Origin: an uncultured Lachnoclostridium sp.
GTDB lineage: Bacteria > Bacillota > Clostridia > Lachnospirales > Lachnospiraceae
DNA length: 64,000 bases
Direction: 5' to 3'
Assembly (NCBI GenBank): GCA_947369165.1
Contig: CANBKJ010000002.1
Location: forward strand, 16,076-80,075
The notes below the pieces were generated by a model that was given only the letters and a program-made list of their open reading frames with translations, did not search any database and had not been told where the DNA came from. The position numbers and the translations under genes were made by a program. Positions 1 through 10,045 of this stretch are shown in pieces; positions within the stretch are counted from its first letter, which is position 1, and each line of letters opens with the position of its first letter.

Positions 1-1591
1 GAAAAACTTTATTTGTGAAATTCTTGAAGGGCTGCGGAGGGTGCATCCGCTGGACGTAGTCCACTGTGATATTGCGCCGGAAACAATTCTTGTCACGTCG
101 GCGGGGGAAATTAAGCTGCTTGATTTTGGCGCGACCAGGTATGTGACAACGGCCAATTCAAAGAGTCTTGCAATCATATTGAAACAGGGGTATGCGCCGG
201 AAGAGCAGTACCGCAGCAGCGGAGTCCGAGGACCATGGACAGACGTATATGCACTGGGGGCGGTTATGTATCATATGATCACGGGGACGGTTCCCCTTGA
301 GGCGGTAGACCGTGCCCTTGTCGACGAGTTAAAGGATCCTTCCCAGCTTGGGATACAGATCCCGCCCAATATGGAAAGTGCGTTAATGAATGCCCTGAAC
401 GTATACCAGAAAGACCGCACCCCTTCTGCCGAGGTGTTCTATCAGGAGCTGAACAGTGCCCAGGTTAAGCGCATTCAGGTAAAAAAGCGGAAATACGAAA
501 CCGGGAAATTTCCGGCGTGGGCAAAGGCCCTTGTGGCGGGACTGCTTTGTGCTGCGTTAGCTGGTGGGGCATATATACTTCTCAGCCCGAATAGAGGGGA
601 GAAGGTGGAAGGCGAGGCAGCTGATTCAAAAAAGGAGCCGGCGCTGAATATTATCGGAATGACAGAAGGGGAGGCTGAGGAAGCATTAAAATCAAAAGGG
701 ATAAAGTATGAACTGGGCAGGAAAGTTGTTTTTGATCCGGATGTAAAAAACGGGAGCGAAATACTCTCTCAAGAGCCCGCCGCGGGAACCGTGCCGGAGA
801 AAGGAACAGTGACAGCGGAGATAATACTCAGCAGCGAGAAATGTCTGTATCGGGATCTTCTGGAGGAGGAGGAAGTCAATTCTTTATGTGAAAAGTTTGG
901 GATAGATGTGCAGAAGGTGAGCGCCTCCGAAGAAAAGGATGCAGATGATCCAGAAAAGACCTATGGCAGGCTGTATTCTGTCATACTGGCGGACGGAAGG
1001 GTGCTAAAGCCGAAAGACCTGAAAAGTAAGGACATCATGACCCTGTCGGACATACAGTCTGTAACCTACTATGTCAGCCCGTACTTTTATGTAAAAAAGC
1101 TGGAGAATTACAAAGGGAAAAATATAGGGAAGATCAAGTTTCATAAGTATACCGAAAAGAAAGGGAAAAAGGTAAAGGCCGGAACCGGCAGGCCGCCATG
1201 TTCCTATACATATTTTTCTTTTGAGGAAGAGAGAGGCTGTATAGTCAGCCAGAGGAAGGCGAAGGGGAAAAGCTATCGCTCAGACAGAGATAACGGAAGC
1301 CTGTTTGACGTGGTGAAAGAGAAGATCAGCTGGAAAGGGAAAAAAGCGGATGAACTGATTTCAGAGTTGGAAGACAGAGGGTTTAAGAAGGACAAGCTGG
1401 TGGTAAAGGGAAATGGTACGGAGATCGGTGAGATCAAAGTGAGCGGAAAAGGAGGAAAAAAATTCTTTACCGCCAGGGACAGGATCACGATAACCCGAAA
1501 AAAGCAGGAGGCCAGACCGCAGGCAGCTAAGCCGAGTGGTAAGAAAAATAAGGAGATAACCAGTGGGGACGGGAACGGAGATTGGAATTAA
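1..1591 (+). CDS. Ser/Thr protein kinase C-terminal part with TM segment and PASTA-like domains (5' truncated by window edge)
   Basis: Frame is open to the window start; HCDIAPETIL...LLDFGATR kinase motifs, TM FPAWAKALVAGLLCAALAGGAYILL, PASTA-like NIIGMTEGEAEEALKSKGI... Confidence 0.85.
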   Translation, partial: KNFICEILEGLRRVHPLDVVHCDIAPETILVTSAGEIKLLDFGATRYVTTANSKSLAIILKQGYAPEEQYRSSGVRGPWTDVYALGAVMYHMITGTVPLEAVDRALVDELKDPSQLGIQIPPNMESALMNALNVYQKDRTPSAEVFYQELNSAQVKRIQVKKRKYETGKFPAWAKALVAGLLCAALAGGAYILLSPNRGEKVEGEAADSKKEPALNIIGMTEGEAEEALKSKGIKYELGRKVVFDPDVKNGSEILSQEPAAGTVPEKGTVTAEIILSSEKCLYRDLLEEEEVNSLCEKFGIDVQKVSASEEKDADDPEKTYGRLYSVILADGRVLKPKDLKSKDIMTLSDIQSVTYYVSPYFYVKKLENYKGKNIGKIKFHKYTEKKGKKVKAGTGRPPCSYTYFSFEEERGCIVSQRKAKGKSYRSDRDNGSLFDVVKEKISWKGKKADELISELEDRGFKKDKLVVKGNGTEIGEIKVSGKGGKKFFTARDRITITRKKQEARPQAAKPSGKKNKEITSGDGNGDWN

Positions 1592-1616
1592 GAAAAATAC
1601 AAGGAGGAAAGAACCC

Positions 1617-3764
1617 ATGACCCTATGTTACAACTGCATGACCCGGCTGTCAGACCAAAAACTACATACATGCCCCCGCTGTGGCCAGCCGCTGCAGCCA
1701 GCCGCAGTAGAGCCGGATGTCCTTCTGCCCGGGACCGTTTTGCAGGGAAGGTTTATTCTGGGGCGACTTCTGGGGTTTGGCGGTTTTGGGAATACATATA
1801 TAGGATGGAACCAGATACTGGCGTGCCGGGTTGCAGTGAAGGAATTTTTCCCGCGGAGCATGTCGGCGAGGGGGCAGGACAGGAAGACGATTTCCGTGTC
1901 GGGAGAAACGATGCAGGCGCGATACAGGCAGAGCCTGCGCAGTTTCCTGGAAGAGGCGCGGAGGCTGGCGGAACTAAATGATGTTCCGGGGATACCGGAT
2001 ATTTACAGTTATTTTGAAGAAAACGGAACCGGCTATATCGTGATGGAGTACCTGGAGGGAGTTACAGTAAAGACACTGATGAAGGATTCGGGGGGCAGGC
2101 TCAGTTACGAGTTCAGCCGCCAGATCATCCTTTCTGTGCTTTATCTGTTGAAGGAAGTTCACAGGAGAGGGATTCTGCACAGGGACATCGCGCCGGACAA
2201 TATCATGATAACGGACGATGGCATAGTTGAGCTGATCGACTTTGGCGTGTCGAAAAGAAGCATGAGCGATATGGCAGATCCGGTTCTTATACTGAAAGCC
2301 GGGTATTCGCCGCTGGAGCAATATTCCCGGGGAGCGGCACAGGGCGTATACACTGACCTGTATTCGGTGGCGGCCACCTTTTACCACATGGTAACGGGAG
2401 TAAAGCCGCCGGGGGCAATGGACCGCATCCATGCGGATACGCTGCTGCCACTTACGGCTTACGGCGTGGGCTGCACCAGCCAGGCAGAGATGGCAGTTAT
2501 GATGTGCCTGTATTTAAAGCCGGAACACCGTCTGGCAAACGTAGAAGAATTTATCATGGCGCTGGATGGCGGGAATTTCAGGCCTGTCACAGAATGGAAG
2601 CCACCCATGCCGGCCGGAGATGGAAAACGGGCGGAAAAAAGAAATGGGGAATTTCCGGCGTGGGCAAAGGTCCTTGTGGCGGGACTGCTTTGTGTTGCGT
2701 TAGCTGGCGGGGCATATATACTTCTCAGTCCGAATAGAGGGGAGAAGGTGGAAGGCGAGGCAGCTGATTCAAAAGAGGAGCCGGCACTGAATATTATCGG
2801 AATGACGGAAGGGGAGGCTGAGGAGACATTAAAATCAAAAGGGATAAAGTATGAACTGGGCAGGGAGATTATTTTTGATCCGGATGTAAAAAACGGGAGC
2901 GAAATACTCTCTCAAGAGCCCGCCGCGGGAACCGTGCCGGAGAAAGGAACAGTGACAGCGGAGATAATACTCAGCAGCGAGAAATGTCTGTATCGGGATC
3001 TTCTGGAGGAGGAGGAAGTCAATTCTTTATGTGAAAAGTTTGGGATAGATGTGCAGAAGGTGAGCGCCTCCGAAGAAAAGGATGCAGATGATCCAGAAAA
3101 GACCTATGGCAGGCTGTATTCTGTCATACTGGCGGACGGAAGGGTGCTAAAGCCGAAAGACCTGAAAAGTAAGGACATCATGACCCTGTCGGACATACAG
3201 TCTGTAACCTACTATGTCAGCCCGTACTTTTATGTAAAAAAGCTGGAGAATTACAAAGGGAAAAATATAGGGAAGATCAAGTTTCATAAGTATACCGAAA
3301 AGAAAGGGAAAAAGGTAAAGGCCGGAACCGGCAGGCCGCCATGTTCCTATACATATTTTTCTTTTGAGGAAGAGAGAGGCTGTATAGTCAGCCAGAGGAA
3401 GGCGAAGGGGAAAAGCTATCGCTCAGACAGAGATAACGGAAGCCTGTTTGACGTGGTGAAAGAGAAGATCAGCTGGAAAGGGAAAAAAGCGGATGAACTG
3501 ATTTCAGAGTTGGAAGACAGAGGGTTTAAGAAGGACAAGCTGGTGGTAAAGGGAAATGGTACGGAGATCGGTGAGATCAAAGTGAGCGGAAAAGGAGGAA
3601 AAAAATTCTTTACCGCCAGGGACAGGATCACGATAACCCGAAAAAAGCAGGAGGCCAGACCGCAGGCAGCTAAGCCGAGTGGTAAGAAAAATAAGGAGAT
3701 AACCAGTGGGGACGGGAACGGAAGTTGGGGAATGTCCGGTGACGGCAATGGCGACTGGAATTAA
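1617..3764 (+). CDS. Zinc-ribbon Ser/Thr protein kinase with TM and PASTA-like domains
   Basis: CYNCMTRLSDQKLHTCPRCG zinc ribbon; GFGGFGNTYIG, VAVKEFF, LHRDIAPDNIM, LIDFG; start set at ATG 1617 after aaggagg. Confidence 0.9.
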   Translation: MTLCYNCMTRLSDQKLHTCPRCGQPLQPAAVEPDVLLPGTVLQGRFILGRLLGFGGFGNTYIGWNQILACRVAVKEFFPRSMSARGQDRKTISVSGETMQARYRQSLRSFLEEARRLAELNDVPGIPDIYSYFEENGTGYIVMEYLEGVTVKTLMKDSGGRLSYEFSRQIILSVLYLLKEVHRRGILHRDIAPDNIMITDDGIVELIDFGVSKRSMSDMADPVLILKAGYSPLEQYSRGAAQGVYTDLYSVAATFYHMVTGVKPPGAMDRIHADTLLPLTAYGVGCTSQAEMAVMMCLYLKPEHRLANVEEFIMALDGGNFRPVTEWKPPMPAGDGKRAEKRNGEFPAWAKVLVAGLLCVALAGGAYILLSPNRGEKVEGEAADSKEEPALNIIGMTEGEAEETLKSKGIKYELGREIIFDPDVKNGSEILSQEPAAGTVPEKGTVTAEIILSSEKCLYRDLLEEEEVNSLCEKFGIDVQKVSASEEKDADDPEKTYGRLYSVILADGRVLKPKDLKSKDIMTLSDIQSVTYYVSPYFYVKKLENYKGKNIGKIKFHKYTEKKGKKVKAGTGRPPCSYTYFSFEEERGCIVSQRKAKGKSYRSDRDNGSLFDVVKEKISWKGKKADELISELEDRGFKKDKLVVKGNGTEIGEIKVSGKGGKKFFTARDRITITRKKQEARPQAAKPSGKKNKEITSGDGNGSWGMSGDGNGDWN

Positions 3765-3846
3765 TCCTAATCATTTATTCCCCGCACCCATCCCCAGACT
3801 GTCATAAACGTCACAACAGCGGAATATTACAAAGGAGGCTTGTAGA

Positions 3847-4884
3847 TTGAGTACAAAGACGGGAAAAAGATTGGTTGACCCAAACAGGCTGTGCATGGGA
3901 TGCATGGGGCTGTGGGAGGCGCCGATAGCAGTGTGCCCTTACTGCGGGTTTTCCCTGCAGCATTATGAACAGGCAGGGAACAGCCTGCCGCCGTATGAGA
4001 TATTGGACGGGAAGTATCTGGTCGGAAGGGTGATCGGCATCGGTGGATTTGGGATCACCTATATCGGCTGGGATTTTTATCAAGGCAGAAAAATATGTAT
4101 TAAGGAGTATTTTCCCCAGGGCGTGGCAGCACGGCTTACTGGAAGGGAATGGGAGTCAATGGGGGAAGTTTCCCTTTCCTGCAGCTTAAATGTCTATACC
4201 CAGAACACGAGGCAGGCGCAGCAGGCGTATGCACACGGGTTGGAAACCTATATCAAAGAGGCACAGACGCTGGCGAGATTTTTTCAAATGCCAGGCATTG
4301 TATCGGTGCGCGACTTTTTTTATGGAAATATGACAGCATATATTGTTATGGAGTTTATCGACGGAATTGATCTCCGTCAATATGCGAAAAGATGCGGGGG
4401 CAGGATGGAACCGGGACAGCTGCTGCCATTATTAAAAAATGTGTTGAGGGCGCTGCACGAGGTACATAAGGCGGGGATTATCCATCGGGACATCAGTCCG
4501 GATAATATGATGATGTCGGTTGACGGAGACGTGAAGCTGATCGATTTCGGAGCGGCAAAAAATTATGAAACTGACCGGGATCTGAGTGTCCTTTTGAAAC
4601 ACGGCTATGCGCCTGTTGAGCAATATGACCGAAATGGGAATCAGGGCCCGTGGACGGATATTTACAGCATATGCGCCAGTATTTATTATCTTCTCACAGG
4701 GATAAAGATTCCCCGGGCGACAGAACGGGAACAGAAGGATACCGTGATTCTACTGCAGGCGCAGGGGGTTCCGATTCCGGAGGAGCAGGATTTTGTGATC
4801 CGGAAGGGGATGAGCATCCGGCAGGAAGACCGCTATCAGGACGTGGCAGATTTTTACCATGCATTGTACGGGCAAAAGCTGTAA
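3847..4884 (+). CDS. Zinc-ribbon Ser/Thr protein kinase, no TM (TTG start)
   Basis: CMGCMGLWEAPIAVCPYCG; GIGGFGITYIG, IHRDISPDNMM, LIDFGAAK; aaaggagg upstream. Confidence 0.88.
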   Translation: MSTKTGKRLVDPNRLCMGCMGLWEAPIAVCPYCGFSLQHYEQAGNSLPPYEILDGKYLVGRVIGIGGFGITYIGWDFYQGRKICIKEYFPQGVAARLTGREWESMGEVSLSCSLNVYTQNTRQAQQAYAHGLETYIKEAQTLARFFQMPGIVSVRDFFYGNMTAYIVMEFIDGIDLRQYAKRCGGRMEPGQLLPLLKNVLRALHEVHKAGIIHRDISPDNMMMSVDGDVKLIDFGAAKNYETDRDLSVLLKHGYAPVEQYDRNGNQGPWTDIYSICASIYYLLTGIKIPRATEREQKDTVILLQAQGVPIPEEQDFVIRKGMSIRQEDRYQDVADFYHALYGQKL

Positions 4885-4903
4885 GGGCAGGAGGGAAACG
4901 GGC

Positions 4904-6292
4904 ATGGAGAAGCTGACTGTTTGTAAAGGTTGTTTTACGGAGTGGAATGACGTGGACTTTCAGTGCCAGTGGTGCGGCTGGTGTCCTGACATGGAACCGG
5001 GGAGGAGTGGCATGGGGGAATGGAGCCTGGGGACCCTTCTGGAAAAGAGGTATCTGCTTGGAAATATTTACTTGAAGACAATGGACGGGTACACGGTGTG
5101 GCGGGTGTATGACCGCCATCTGGACATAAAGTGCTTCTTTCTGGCTGCAAAAAGTGAAAATGTACACTGGCTGACAAAGATTGCATGGGGGTTTTTTGAA
5201 CGGCCGGAGGGCGGCATAAAGGTTCTTGGATTAAGAGAATTCTGTGGGAAATATGTTCTCATTTTCAGGATGAAAGATAATTTTCTGCCCATTGAGACGT
5301 TCCAGGGCATGGTTCATCCGAGAGAAGAAAATGCCAATTCGGCAGCCGGGCGCATTGATACCAAAATAAATGTGGCGGTGCGGGAAGTTGTGCTGCCGGA
5401 GAACACCCTGCTTGGCGGGCGGTACCAGGTGATAGGCTGTCTTGGCATCGGTGGATTTGGGATCATGTACTTGTGTGAAGATATATTGCTGCAGCGGGAC
5501 GTAGCGGTAAAGGAATATTTTCCGGGTAAATGGGCGGAACGGGAAGGCATTTATGTAGGAAGCCGCACATCGGGGACGCTGCAGGCGTATCGGTTTGGAT
5601 TAACTTCCTTTCTGGAGGAAGCGAAAATAACGGCCAAGTTTATTGATGTGAAGCATATTGTGACGGCATACGACGTGTTTCGGGAAAATGACACGGCTTA
5701 TATTGTGATGGAATACGTGCCGGGAAAAAGCATAGCGAAGGAATTTGGGAAACGGGACTTCCGCCCTTACAGCCCCTACCGGACAGTGGAAATACTTGTT
5801 CCGGTACTCCTTGCACTAGAAGAGCTTCATAATCAGAAGGTCATACACGGAGATCTTTCGCCGGGAAATATTATGCGGACACCAAAGGGGGAAATCGTCC
5901 TCATTGACTTCGGGGCGGCGAGGTACTATTTGGAAAAAGGGAAGAACCGGGTAACTCCTTTCTTAAAGACGGATTATGCGGCACCGGAACAGTTCCGGGC
6001 GGTGAAGACGGGAAATTTGGGGGAAGAGGGACCGTGGACAGATGTTTACGCGGTTGGCGCGATCATGTACTATTTTCTAACCGGGCATAAACCGGCGGCT
6101 GCATTGCTCCGGATGTCTGCAAGGTCATCAGAATTAGTGACGCCCAAAAAGTACGGCGTAAAACTGAAGAAGGGGTGGATGAAGCTGATCCACCGATGCG
6201 TAGAGCTGGAATATAAAAAACGGATTCCCTCCTGCCGGACGGTGATAGAGGAAATGCTGAATTTATTGAAACATGAAAAAGAGGGGGGATGA
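4904..6292 (+). CDS. Zinc-ribbon Ser/Thr protein kinase with an extra N-terminal degenerate kinase-lobe-like segment
   Basis: CKGCFTEWNDVDFQCQWCGWC; GIGGFGIMYLCED, VAVKEYF, IHGDLSPGNIM, LIDFGAAR; internal ATG 4904 chosen. Confidence 0.85.
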   Translation: MEKLTVCKGCFTEWNDVDFQCQWCGWCPDMEPGRSGMGEWSLGTLLEKRYLLGNIYLKTMDGYTVWRVYDRHLDIKCFFLAAKSENVHWLTKIAWGFFERPEGGIKVLGLREFCGKYVLIFRMKDNFLPIETFQGMVHPREENANSAAGRIDTKINVAVREVVLPENTLLGGRYQVIGCLGIGGFGIMYLCEDILLQRDVAVKEYFPGKWAEREGIYVGSRTSGTLQAYRFGLTSFLEEAKITAKFIDVKHIVTAYDVFRENDTAYIVMEYVPGKSIAKEFGKRDFRPYSPYRTVEILVPVLLALEELHNQKVIHGDLSPGNIMRTPKGEIVLIDFGAARYYLEKGKNRVTPFLKTDYAAPEQFRAVKTGNLGEEGPWTDVYAVGAIMYYFLTGHKPAAALLRMSARSSELVTPKKYGVKLKKGWMKLIHRCVELEYKKRIPSCRTVIEEMLNLLKHEKEGG

Positions 6293-6296
6293 GGAG

Positions 6297-7022
6297 GTGC
6301 TTTACATTGGAATTTGCGATGACGAGAAGGAATGCCGGAGTCAGGTAAGGGAACTGTTCAGCCGTGCCCTGTTCCAATACGACGAGATCGAAACTGTCCT
6401 TTTTAAAAATGCCGTGGAGGTGATCAAGGCGATCGAAAAAGACGAGTTTTGCATCGACCTCCTGCTGCTTGACATACACATGCCGGGTAAAAGCGGTCTC
6501 GCCCTGGCAGAGTACATCCGCATGAACCAGATCGACGTGGATATTATTTTTATAACGGTATCGCATGACCACGTATTTGACGGATATACGTATCAGGCAT
6601 TTACATATCTTCTAAAGCCGCTTGATTATGAGCGGATCAAAGAGGAGGTCAAACGATATGTGGAGCTTAAGAATAAGAACACAGACTGCCTTCATATCAG
6701 GATCAATGGGAGGAGTGAAAAGGTAATCCTGAACCAGGTGTTTTACATTTCAGCGGTGGGGCGCAAGGTTTCATTTCATAACAGGGATGGTGAACTGTCT
6801 GCTTATGCGAAACTGGGCGACCTGGAGGAAACCCTGGAAGAGTATGGCTTTTTCCGTTGCCACCAAAGCTATTTGATCAATAAAAAGTTTGTGCAGTCAC
6901 ATTCCCGGTCAGTACTGACGGTGGCGGGCGAGGAAATCCCGGTCAGCCGCAGGTATATCGAAAGTGTCAGAAACATAATGGAGGCGGAGACGCAAGGAAA
7001 TGTGAAGGAAGGAGGAGGATAA
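6297..7022 (+). CDS. LytTR-family response regulator (receiver + LytTR DNA-binding domain)
   Basis: YIGICDDEKE...DLLLLDIHMPGKSG...LLKPLDYER; C-terminal LytTR-like FYISAVGRKVSFH...FFRCHQSYLINKKFV; GTG 6297 or ATG 6273 start. Confidence 0.88.
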   Translation: MLYIGICDDEKECRSQVRELFSRALFQYDEIETVLFKNAVEVIKAIEKDEFCIDLLLLDIHMPGKSGLALAEYIRMNQIDVDIIFITVSHDHVFDGYTYQAFTYLLKPLDYERIKEEVKRYVELKNKNTDCLHIRINGRSEKVILNQVFYISAVGRKVSFHNRDGELSAYAKLGDLEETLEEYGFFRCHQSYLINKKFVQSHSRSVLTVAGEEIPVSRRYIESVRNIMEAETQGNVKEGGG

Positions 7023-7024
7023 CG

Positions 7025-7399
7025 ATGCCGGAAATCAATACGAGGGAGACGATGCAGGTTACGCGGAGCCTGGCGCTGTCGTCGGAGGCGGCAGGCGGCC
7101 TAATCTGTATCCGGGGAAACCACCTTGGCCACATGATCCCGCTGCCTGGCGATAAAACGGTCACGTTTGGACGTGACCCAGTGGCGTGTCAGGTCGTGCT
7201 GGACGACGGGCAGGTCAGCAGAAAACACTGCCAGATCACGTACATAGCATCGCTTAAGCAGTATCGTATTATTGATCTTTCAAAAAATGGGACTTTTTTC
7301 GCTGATGGCACGCGGCTGAAACAGGGGAAAAAATATTATGTGAAGCCTGCGGCTGAGATTTACATGGGAAACGGCGACAACTTATACAAATTCAGATAG
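7025..7399 (+). CDS. FHA-domain protein
   Basis: VTFGRDPVACQVVLDDGQVSRKHCQITY...LSKNGTF. Confidence 0.88.
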   Translation: MPEINTRETMQVTRSLALSSEAAGGLICIRGNHLGHMIPLPGDKTVTFGRDPVACQVVLDDGQVSRKHCQITYIASLKQYRIIDLSKNGTFFADGTRLKQGKKYYVKPAAEIYMGNGDNLYKFR

Positions 7400-7411
7400 G
7401 AGGAGATACAT

Positions 7412-8608
7412 ATGGTTTGTAATTATTGCGGCAGTCACATCCCGGATGGAAGTGCCGTCTGTCCGTACTGCCAGAAACCGGTCGGCGGCATGGGTTATCC
7501 GGGAAATGGGCAGTTTCCGGGCAGTGCACAGAATCAGCCCATAAAGGCAGGCAATATTTTTTCAGCACTGGTTTATGAAAAAACGCCTGGGGCTATTTGG
7601 GAATTTTCCCTGTGGTGTGTGGTGTGCGTATGCGTGGTTCTTTCTTTGGCGGCGACGGTGTCAGTAAGCTCGTGGATCAACGGCGAGAGTTATTTCCGCT
7701 TTATATGGCTGTACCTGATGACTGCGGAAACCATAATCGGTTTTTTTATGGCAGTTCGAAAGAAACCGGAGGCCATGTCTGCCACTGTCGGCTCCATACA
7801 ATTTTTGATGCCGGTTATTCTGTTTACCGTATATGGCAGGGCATTCGATAAAATAAAGGGCAGTATTCCAGCGGTAATGGTTATACTGTTTGTACTTGTG
7901 TTTTTAGCGGCACTGGGCTTGCTGGTCTGTTCTTTTATCCAGTTTCATTCCAGTGCGTATTTAGGAAAGGTAGCAGCAATACTGGATGCCGCCACCACGG
8001 GAGCGATCCTGCTTTTCATCATAGGAATTGGAGCCTCGTCGGGCTTTATAAGCAGCTGGGTCATCTCAAAAAGCGGGTTTGGTCCTGGTGCCGTCTCGCT
8101 GGTCTGTTTCACTATCGTAATGGCTGTTTACTTCATGCTGTTTTTCTTTGGGTGTATCGACAGCAGAATTGACAAGGTCACCAGTGGCATAAAGCTTTTT
8201 ACTGTGAGTAATTTCGGTCAGCGGGGTACGGCCGGAGGTGATTTTGGTAAAAAAAATTTTAGCGGGAGTTCAGGACAGGCGCTGGGATTTGTACCAGGTG
8301 TACAGTGCATCCGCGGTCAGTACCAGGGACAGGTTATGTACTTAAATGGAAAGGAACTGGTCTTTGGCTCACAGGCCGGCGCAGCGAATATTATTATTGT
8401 GAATCCGTATATCAGCCACAGGCACTGTTCCATACGGTATAATTACCATTCGGGAATGTACGAGATTCTGGATATGTCGTCAAATGGGGTTTATATCACT
8501 GCTCCGAACGGAGGTGCGGACAGGATTCCGGCCGGGCAGTATATTCCGTGCCAGCGCGGGAATGTGATCAGTCTGGGCGGTATGGAGCAGCAGTTCAGAC
8601 TGCTTTAA
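7412..8608 (+). CDS. Zinc-ribbon, multi-TM, C-terminal FHA protein
   Basis: CNYCGSHIPDGSAVCPYCQ; several hydrophobic segments; NPYISHRHCSIRY...DMSSNGVYI. Confidence 0.85.
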   Translation: MVCNYCGSHIPDGSAVCPYCQKPVGGMGYPGNGQFPGSAQNQPIKAGNIFSALVYEKTPGAIWEFSLWCVVCVCVVLSLAATVSVSSWINGESYFRFIWLYLMTAETIIGFFMAVRKKPEAMSATVGSIQFLMPVILFTVYGRAFDKIKGSIPAVMVILFVLVFLAALGLLVCSFIQFHSSAYLGKVAAILDAATTGAILLFIIGIGASSGFISSWVISKSGFGPGAVSLVCFTIVMAVYFMLFFFGCIDSRIDKVTSGIKLFTVSNFGQRGTAGGDFGKKNFSGSSGQALGFVPGVQCIRGQYQGQVMYLNGKELVFGSQAGAANIIIVNPYISHRHCSIRYNYHSGMYEILDMSSNGVYITAPNGGADRIPAGQYIPCQRGNVISLGGMEQQFRLL

Positions 8609-8638
8609 ACAAATTAATAAAAAAGGGGTAAAAGATAC

Positions 8639-9949
8639 ATGAAAGAAAAAAATACAATGAAGTTATGGCAGATGTTGTCTCTGGCAGTGATCTGTGTCGG
8701 ATTGCTCGTTAATATGTTTTTGCCACTTTGGAATACAAATGGGACGAAGATCATGGACTGGATGCTGGATTCTGTTTCAGAGAATCCGGAGCAGGCAGGT
8801 TCATTATTTTCCTCATTAAGCGAAATGAATATTAGTAAAGAAGAGTTAAGCATAGCTCTTGGTAAACTGGAAGAAGGTGATCCAGATACAAAAAGAAAAT
8901 TAGAAGAGTCCATAGATGACATAGATGACAACCTGGAAAAAATTGAAGACAAACTGGGGATAAATTTGTTCTCCATGAGCGGTTTTGATCTTATCACTAT
9001 GGATGTAAATGCCTTTCTTTTAGGTGATAAAAATTATACGGAAGAGGAGTTGGAGGAATTTGAACAAAAGTTCGAAAAAGAAGAAAGGGAATCAGAAAAA
9101 GTTACAGCAGATTCATTGGAAGAGATCAGAGGGAAGATTATAAGCGGTAAAATAGTGTGTATGACCATGTATGTCTGTACAGGTATCGTTCTGCTTCTTA
9201 TTTTTCTGGGATTTTTTCTTGGATGGAACAAGCTTATTGTTTCAATCTCCAGTTCTGTCCTGGGAGCTGGAATTATGTGTTATCATGGGTGGATGTGGTG
9301 GGCGACACCGAATTATGCTGTGGGACAGATGGAAGAAGGAGATATGGTGCTTCCATATATCCAATCATTTTGGGGATCGATTGTGTCAATTGGAATTATA
9401 GCAGGTTTCATCCTTGGGGCACTTTTTCTGCTTATGGCTCTCACCACCTGCTTCGTGGGAAGACCGGAAGTGATTCCAGAACCAGAACCGTTACCAGAAC
9501 CAAACCCGTTCCCATTTCCAGAACCGTTTCCAGAGCCAAACCCGTTCCCATTTCCAGAACCGTTTCCAGAGCCAAAACCATTCCCCAATCCAACACCGTT
9601 CCCCCAACCGGTTCCCCCACCGCCAGTACCGGTTCCGCCAAAGAGCGGGCGTGTCAAGTGTACACAAGGAGTTGCTGTCGGGCAGGGATATAAGCTGCCG
9701 GAGGACAGAAAGGTCATCGTGGGAAAAAGCCCGCAAAATGCGACGCTGGTCATTCATGACCAGCATGTGAGCAACATTCACTGCAGTATTCGGTACCGTG
9801 CAGAAACTGACACTTATATAGTAAAAGACCATTCTACAAATGGCACGTTTGTGCACGGAGTCCGGCTTGGTAAGGATGTAGCGGTGGAGTATCCGTCAGG
9901 AACGGTACTTTCGCTTGCAGACGGCACAAACAAGATCACCCTGGGGTGA
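8639..9949 (+). CDS. Membrane protein with Pro-rich repeat linker and C-terminal FHA domain
   Basis: TM segments; PEPNPFPFPEPFPEPNPFPFPEPFPEP; VIHDQHVSNIHCSIRY...DHSTNGTFVHG. Confidence 0.85.
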   Translation: MKEKNTMKLWQMLSLAVICVGLLVNMFLPLWNTNGTKIMDWMLDSVSENPEQAGSLFSSLSEMNISKEELSIALGKLEEGDPDTKRKLEESIDDIDDNLEKIEDKLGINLFSMSGFDLITMDVNAFLLGDKNYTEEELEEFEQKFEKEERESEKVTADSLEEIRGKIISGKIVCMTMYVCTGIVLLLIFLGFFLGWNKLIVSISSSVLGAGIMCYHGWMWWATPNYAVGQMEEGDMVLPYIQSFWGSIVSIGIIAGFILGALFLLMALTTCFVGRPEVIPEPEPLPEPNPFPFPEPFPEPNPFPFPEPFPEPKPFPNPTPFPQPVPPPPVPVPPKSGRVKCTQGVAVGQGYKLPEDRKVIVGKSPQNATLVIHDQHVSNIHCSIRYRAETDTYIVKDHSTNGTFVHGVRLGKDVAVEYPSGTVLSLADGTNKITLG

Positions 9950-10045
9950 GTGTGGAGATATTATAACCACATTTAACAAAAACAATGTTCTTCTGGCATT
10001 GTTGTCGTCAAATGTTTTGTAAAAAAATGATTGGAGGAAAGACCA

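Noticed and set aside
9313-9753. Antisense Gly-rich ORFs opposite the Pro-rich linker
   Set aside because: Mirror translation of the Pro codon repeats; the plus-strand FHA protein explains the region.
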